This document shows, one piece after another, positions 59,403 to 64,000 of a DNA stretch of 64,000 bases. The notes under the pieces are model-generated. The model was not told where the DNA came from, did not search any database, and saw only the letters and a list, made by a program, of their open reading frames with translations. The stretch lies in assembly GCA_014284505.1 (NCBI GenBank), contig JAAFYY010000001.1, forward strand, positions 3,534,001-3,598,000, written 5' to 3'. The position numbers and the translations under genes were made by a program. This stretch comes from Streptacidiphilus sp. 4-A2. Lineage in GTDB: Bacteria; Actinomycetota; Actinomycetes; Streptomycetales; Streptomycetaceae. Positions within the stretch are counted from its first letter, which is position 1; each line of letters begins with the position of its first letter.

Positions 59403-60495
59403 TCAGCAGATCCGGGGCAGCTGCTCACCGATCGGCAGGTCCACCACCCGGGTGCCGCCGAGCGCGGTGCGGGCGACCACCAGGCCGGGGTGCTCCGCGA
59501 CCGCCTCGCCGATCACGCAGGCCTCCCGGCCCAGCGGGTGCGCCCGCATCGCGGCCAGCACCGCCTCCGCCTCCGCCCGCGGCACGAAAGCCACCAGCTT
59601 GCCCTCGTTGGCGACATACATCGGGTCGAGCCCGAGGATCGCGCAGGCGTTGGCCACCGGCGCGGGCACCGGGACGCTGCGCTCCTGGATACCACCCCCG
59701 TGCCGGAGGCGGCGCGATCTCGTTGAGCGAGGCGGCCAGACCGCCCCGGGTGGGGTCGCGCAGCACATGCAGGTCCGGGGTGACCGCCAGCATGGCCTCG
59801 ACCAGACCGCCGAGGGCGGCGCAGTCGCTCTCGACGCCCACGCCGAACTCCAGGCCCTCCCGGACGCTCAGCACGGCCACCCCGTGCAGGCCGATCGGGC
59901 CGCTGACGATGACCACGTCGCCGGGGACCACCCGCTGTGCCCGCAGGTCGACCCCGGCCGGGATCAGTCCGATCCCGGCGGTGTTGATGTAGATGCCGTC
60001 CCCGTGGCCGGACTCCACCACCTTGGTGTCACCGGTCGCCACCTCGACCCCGGCCGCCCGCGCGGCCGCGCCCAGGGCCCCGGCGACCCGGGCCAGCACC
60101 GCCATCTCGACGCCCTCCTCCAGGATCAGCCCGCAGGAGAGGTAGGCGGCCCGGGCCCCGCTCATGGCGAGGTCGTTGACCGTGCCGTTGACGGCGAGGT
60201 CGCCGATGCTGCCGCCGGGGAAGAACATCGGCCGGACCACGAAGGAGTCGGTGGAGAAGGCCAGTCTGGCCCCGCCCAGGGTGACCGCCGCGGCGTCCCC
60301 GAGCTGCGACATCAGCTCGCCGCCGAAGGCGGGTGCGAAGATGTGCTCGACCAGCTCGGCCGACATGGCTCCCCCGCCGCCGTGGCCCATGACCACCCGC
60401 GGCTGGTCGCGCAACGGCGCCGGACAGGTCCAGGCCGTGGGGTCCGGTGCGGCTCCGGACGGCAGCAGTGCGGGGTCGGGCAGCGGGGACAGCAC
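59403..60495 (-). CDS. hypE: Hydrogenase maturation protein HypE
   Basis: A protein of about 360 residues that converts the carbamoyl group on its C-terminal Cys to thiocyanate, the cyanide donor for the [NiFe] centre. It shows [93 protein letters not shown] and the obligatory C-terminal PRIC. A frame change lies near 59715. The start is uncertain because the hypD frame reads through; GTG 60495 just after a TGA at 60500-60502 fits best. Partner is HypF. Confidence 0.85.
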
Positions 60496-60499
60496 AGTC

Positions 60500-61617
60500 T
60501 CAGCCAACGGGGTCGCCTCCAGGGATACGGGGGCCGCGTCGAGCCGCCGGTACAGGTAGTACGCCGCGCAGGCGCCCTCGCTGGAGACCATGGTGGCGCC
60601 GAGCGGGTTGCGCGGGGTGCAGGTGGTGCCGAACGCCTCGCACTGGTTCGGCTTGAGCAGGCCCTGGAGCACCTCGCCGCTGCGACAGGCCGCGGGCTCC
60701 AGGGTCCTGATCCCGGTGACCGAGAACCGCTCCTCGGCGTCGAACTCGCGGTAGCGCGGGAGAGCCGCCAGCCGCTGCCGGGGATCACCCCGATGCCGCG
60801 CCAGCTGCGGTCGGTCACCTCGAAGACGTCCGCCAGCATCGCCCGGGCCGCCGGGTTGCCCTCCGGGCGCACCGCCCGGGGGTAGGCGTTCTCCACCCTG
60901 TGTTCGCCGCGCTCCAGCTGGAGCACCGTGCGCCGGACGCCCTCCAGGATGTCGAGCGGTTCGAAGCCGGTGACCACGATCGGGACCCGGTACCGCTCGG
61001 CCAGTTCCGGATAGCCGTCGGTGCCCATCACGCTGCACACATGACCGGCGGCCAGGAACGCCTGCACCCGGCAGTCGGGCGACTGCATCACGGCCTCGAT
61101 CGCCGGGGGCACCAGCACATGCGACACCAGCAGGCTGAAGTTGCGGATGCCCAGCTTGCGGGCCTGGTACACAGTCATGGCGTTGGGCGGTGGTCTCGAA
61201 GCCGATCCCGAAGAACACCACCTGCTTGTCCGGGTTCTGCTGGGCGATCCGCAGCGCGTCCAGCGGGGAGTAGACCACCCGTACGTCGCCGCCCCCGGCC
61301 CGGACGGTGAAGAGGTCCCGGCCGGTACCGGGGACCCGGAGCATGTCGCCGAAGGAGCAGAAGACCACCCCGGGTCGGGAGGCGATCTCCAGCGCCTTGT
61401 CGATCACCTCCAGCGGGGTGACACACACCGGGCAGCCCGGGCCGTGGATCAACTCGACCTGATCGGGCAGCAGTTGGTCGATCCCATGGCGGATGATGGT
61501 GTGCGTCTGGCCGCCGCAGACCTCCATCAGCGCCCACGGCCTGGTCACCGTGGCGTGGATCTCGTCCAGCAGCCGCCTGGCCAGGTCCGGATCCTGGAAC
61601 TCCTCGAGGTACTTCAC
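60500..61617 (-). CDS. hypD: Hydrogenase maturation protein HypD
   Basis: An iron-sulfur scaffold of about 370 residues on which the Fe(CN)2CO group is built with HypC. Motifs: [35 protein letters not shown] (the redox/Fe Cys motif), [35 protein letters not shown] and the Cys-rich end [28 protein letters not shown]. Frame changes occur near 61185, 60780 and 60510. The GTG at 61617 follows GGGGAGGCACAGCG and overlaps the hypC stop. Confidence 0.88.
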
Positions 61618-61932
61618 CGCTGTGCCTCCCCACCGTGTCGCCGTCCTCGGCCCACGGGTAGCCGTTGGCCGCGGCCGCGGCCTCCCACGGGTCGCCGAAC
61701 TCCTCCTGCAGGATGCCGAGACCGGCGAACAGCTCCAGCGTCCGCAGCGCCTCCTCCTCGTCCAGCCGCTGGAGCGCGAAGCCGACATGGACGATGGCGT
61801 ACTCACCGACCGCCAGGTCCGGCAGGTACTCCAGGCAGACCTCCTTGACCACCCGCCGAAGTCGACGGTGGCCATCCGGGTACCGTCCCGTTCCTCGATC
61901 TCCAGCACTCTGCCGGGCACCGCCAGACACAT
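61614..61932 (-). CDS. hypC: Hydrogenase maturation chaperone HypC
   Basis: A small chaperone of about 105 residues starting [14 protein letters not shown], where Cys2 is the iron ligand. [28 protein letters not shown] is the standard core. A 30-residue C-terminal extension ends DGDTVGEAQR-like after a lost base near 61640, placing the stop over the hypD start (GTGA). Another frame change lies near 61855. ATG 61932 follows GGAGGAACC. Confidence 0.88.
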
Positions 61933-61948
61933 GGTTCCTCCGTAGGCG

Positions 61949-64000
61949 TTAGTGGGCCGACCGCGCGGCGACCATGAGCTGGCCCAGGGCCAGTCCCCCG
62001 TCGTTGGGGGGATCCGCCGGTGCCGCAGCACGGTGAAGCCGTCCTGCGCCAGCACCGTGGCGCAGGCGCTGGACAGCAGCGTGTTGCCGAACACCCCGCC
62101 GGTGAGCACCACGGTCTCCAGCGCGTGCCGCTCGCGCGCCAGCACGCAGATCCGGTGCACCAGCCGGGCGACCGCCGTGTGGAACCGGGCCGCGACCAGC
62201 GCCGGCGGGTGCCCGCGCGGACCTCGGCGGCGATCGCCGCCAGCACCGGCGCCGGGTCGGCGACCAGGGCGTCGTCCGGGCCGCCGGCGGCGCGGGGCCC
62301 AGCGCGAAGGCATAGCCCGGGCCGTGGTCGTCCGGCGCCCGCAATGCGGCGGCCTCCAGCTCGATCGCGGCCTGCGCCTCGTATCCGGCAAGCTGGCACA
62401 CGCCAGCGAGCGCGGAGACCGCATCGAACAGCCGCCCCATGCTGGAGGTCGGCACGCAGTTCAGGTTCCGTTCCAACTGCCGTTCCAGCAGCCGTAGTTC
62501 ATCGTCGTGGCAGGCGGCGACACAGGGCAGGTCGGCGGTCCAGGCGACCCCGGCCGCGCGCAGATGCGACAGCGCCATCCGGTAGGGCCGGCGTACCGCG
62601 GCGTCGCCGCCCGGCAGCGGCACATAGCCGAGCCGGGCGAAGCGCCGGTAGCCGTCGTAGTCCGCGATCAGGGTCTCGCCGCCCCACACCGCGCCGTCGT
62701 CCCCGTAGCCGGTGCCGTCGAAGGCCACACCGATGACCGGGTGGCTGCCGTCCAGGCCGTGCTCGGCCATGGCCGAGGCGATATGGGCGTGGTGGTGCTG
62801 CACCCGCACCAGCGGCCGCCCGCCGCGGTTGCGCTCCGCCCAGCGGCCGGAGCGGTAGCCGGGGTGACGGTCGGCGGCCAGCAGTTCCGGGCGCACCCCG
62901 CTGATCGCCTCAAGGTGCCGTTCCGCCCGCTCGAAAGCCTGTTGCGTGCCCACGTCGTCCATGTCGCCGAGATGGGCGGAGAGCCAGGCGTGGGTGCCCT
63001 CGCCCAGGCACAGGGTGTTCTTCAGGTCCCCGCCGACGGCCAGCGCGGGGCGCACCGGCAGCGGCAGGGTGACCGGCAGCGGCGCGTGGCCGCGGGACCG
63101 GCGCAGGATCAGCGGGACGCCGTCGCAGATCCGCGCCACCGAGTCGTCGCAGGGCACCTGGATCGGCCGGTCATGGGTGAGCCAGGCGTCGGCGAGCCCG
63201 GCCAGCCGCTCCAGCGCCTCGGCCTCGTCGGTGACGATCGGCTCACCGGAGCGGTTGCCGCTGGTCATCACCAGCAGCCGGGGACGGGCGGATCCCCGGC
63301 AGGCCGAGCAGCAGCTGGTGCAACGGGGTGTACGGGAGCATGAAGCCCAGGTCGGGGCTGGCCCGGGGCCGATGCCGGCAGGGCCGGGTCACCGTCCGCG
63401 CGCCGCCGCAGCAGCACGATCGGCCGGACGGCGCCGGTGAGCAGGGCCCGCTCCGGCGGGTCGACCCGGGCCAGCCCTCGATCCCGGCCAGGCTCCGGGC
63501 CATCAGCGCGAACGGCTTGTCGCCACGGGCCTTGCGGCGGCGCAGCCGGGCGACCGCCTCCGGGTCGGTGGCGTCGCAGGCGAGGTGGTAGCCGCCGACG
63601 CCCTTGACCGCCAGGACGGCCCCGCTGCCGAGCAGCCGCCTGGCCTCGGCGACCGGGTCGGCGGCGGGCGACCGGGCGGGCTGCGCGTCGGCGCCGGCCA
63701 GCAGCAGCCGCAGCCGGGGGCCGCAGGCGTGGCAGGCGACGGGCTGCGCGTGGAAGCGCCGGTCGGCGGGGTCGGCGTACTCGCGGGCGCAGTCCGGGCA
63801 CATCGGGAACCCGGCCATGGTGGTGTGGCCGCGGTCGTAGGGCAGGCCGGTGACGATGGTGAACCGCGGGCCGCAGTTGGTGCAGGTGATGAAGGGGTGC
63901 CGGTACCGGCGGTCCCCCGGATCGGCGAGTTCGGCCAGGCAGTCGGCGCAGGTGGCCACGTCGGCGGCGACCAGGGTGGCGGCCGGTCCGCCGCCGGTGG
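61949..64000 (-). CDS. hypF: Carbamoyltransferase HypF (N-terminus outside the window)
   Basis: The carbamoyl-phosphate-using enzyme that carbamoylates HypE. About 680 residues are visible. The two zinc-finger motifs are [20 protein letters not shown] and [10 protein letters not shown] plus [20 protein letters not shown] and CHACGPRL. The YrdC-like domain has [17 protein letters not shown] and [12 protein letters not shown]. The Kae1-like domain has [38 protein letters not shown] and VLTGGVFGN. The N-terminal acylphosphatase domain lies beyond 64000. Frame changes occur near 63475, 63290, 62290, 62210 and 62010. Its stop is 17 bp before hypC. Confidence 0.88.

Overview
The window is very GC-rich, with strong G/C third-position bias, GTG starts, many TetR regulators, a SARP regulator, MbtH, hydrogenase maturation genes and secondary-metabolite genes. 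It reads as a chromosomal segment of a Streptomycetaceae-like actinomycete (Streptomyces, Kitasatospora or Streptacidiphilus type). A general caveat applies: most genes longer than about 300 codons are broken by one or more single-base shifts, mainly at runs of G or C, while protein similarity continues unbroken in another frame. By eye there are several tens of these, in essential-looking and accessory genes alike. I treat them as sequence errors rather than pseudogenes and give whole-gene spans that cross the shifts.

Left part (1-16.4 kb): a GMC oxidoreductase with its small partner subunit and an APC permease, a methyltransferase, an inositol-monophosphatase homologue with altered metal ligands, an MFS exporter, a PIG-L deacetylase, and a PP2C-phosphatase/MASE1 sensor pair. 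An MbtH protein and a type II thioesterase then face a large Pls/PosA-family NRPS. Its hand-read adenylation code resembles a lysine code, so an epsilon-poly-lysine-type polymer is the best guess.

16.7-24.3 kb: a TAT-exported FAD cholesterol-oxidase-like enzyme, an SDR, a TetR regulator, an MFS exporter, a TPR protein, an APH-type phosphotransferase and a lipocalin-like DUF7064-type protein. Three of these genes carry the same perfect palindrome TGACG-N3-CGTCA upstream. A second palindrome, GAACG-N3-CGTTC, occurs at the SDR/TetR and MFS promoters. Together they look like a small lipid or steroid regulon.

24.4-33 kb: an Mg2+ operon, in which an M-box riboswitch precedes an NRAMP-family transporter with NRMT-like motif changes, followed by MgtC. 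Next come a GAF-PP2C phosphatase, a PiT phosphate transporter with a small membrane partner, a DUF6299 secreted protein and a COG4705 membrane protein.

33.2-57.4 kb: a probable polyketide gene cluster. Tailoring and regulatory genes (quinone oxidoreductase, UbiG-like methyltransferase, FAD monooxygenase, aldo/keto reductase, two TetR regulators, a DHA2 exporter, a DUF1772 protein, an AfsR-like SARP) lead into a co-directional, largely overlapping operon. That operon encodes a malonyltransferase, ACP, AcpS, ketoreductase, two hotdog dehydratases, a KS plus Cys-less KS pair, a fused KS/Cys-less-KS protein, a KAS III-like acyltransferase, a SnoaL-like cyclase fusion, and carboxylase beta and epsilon subunits. 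It looks like a self-contained, highly reducing type II PKS. Two small membrane-protein genes bracketing the core (DUF1772 at 40.9 kb, DUF4267 at 57.2 kb) share paired operators of the form NNNTAG-N5-CTAGCR.

Right end: a secreted G1 (eqolisin) peptidase, a secreted C39-like protein, and the [NiFe]-hydrogenase maturation operon hypF-C-D-E on the minus strand. hypF runs off the window.
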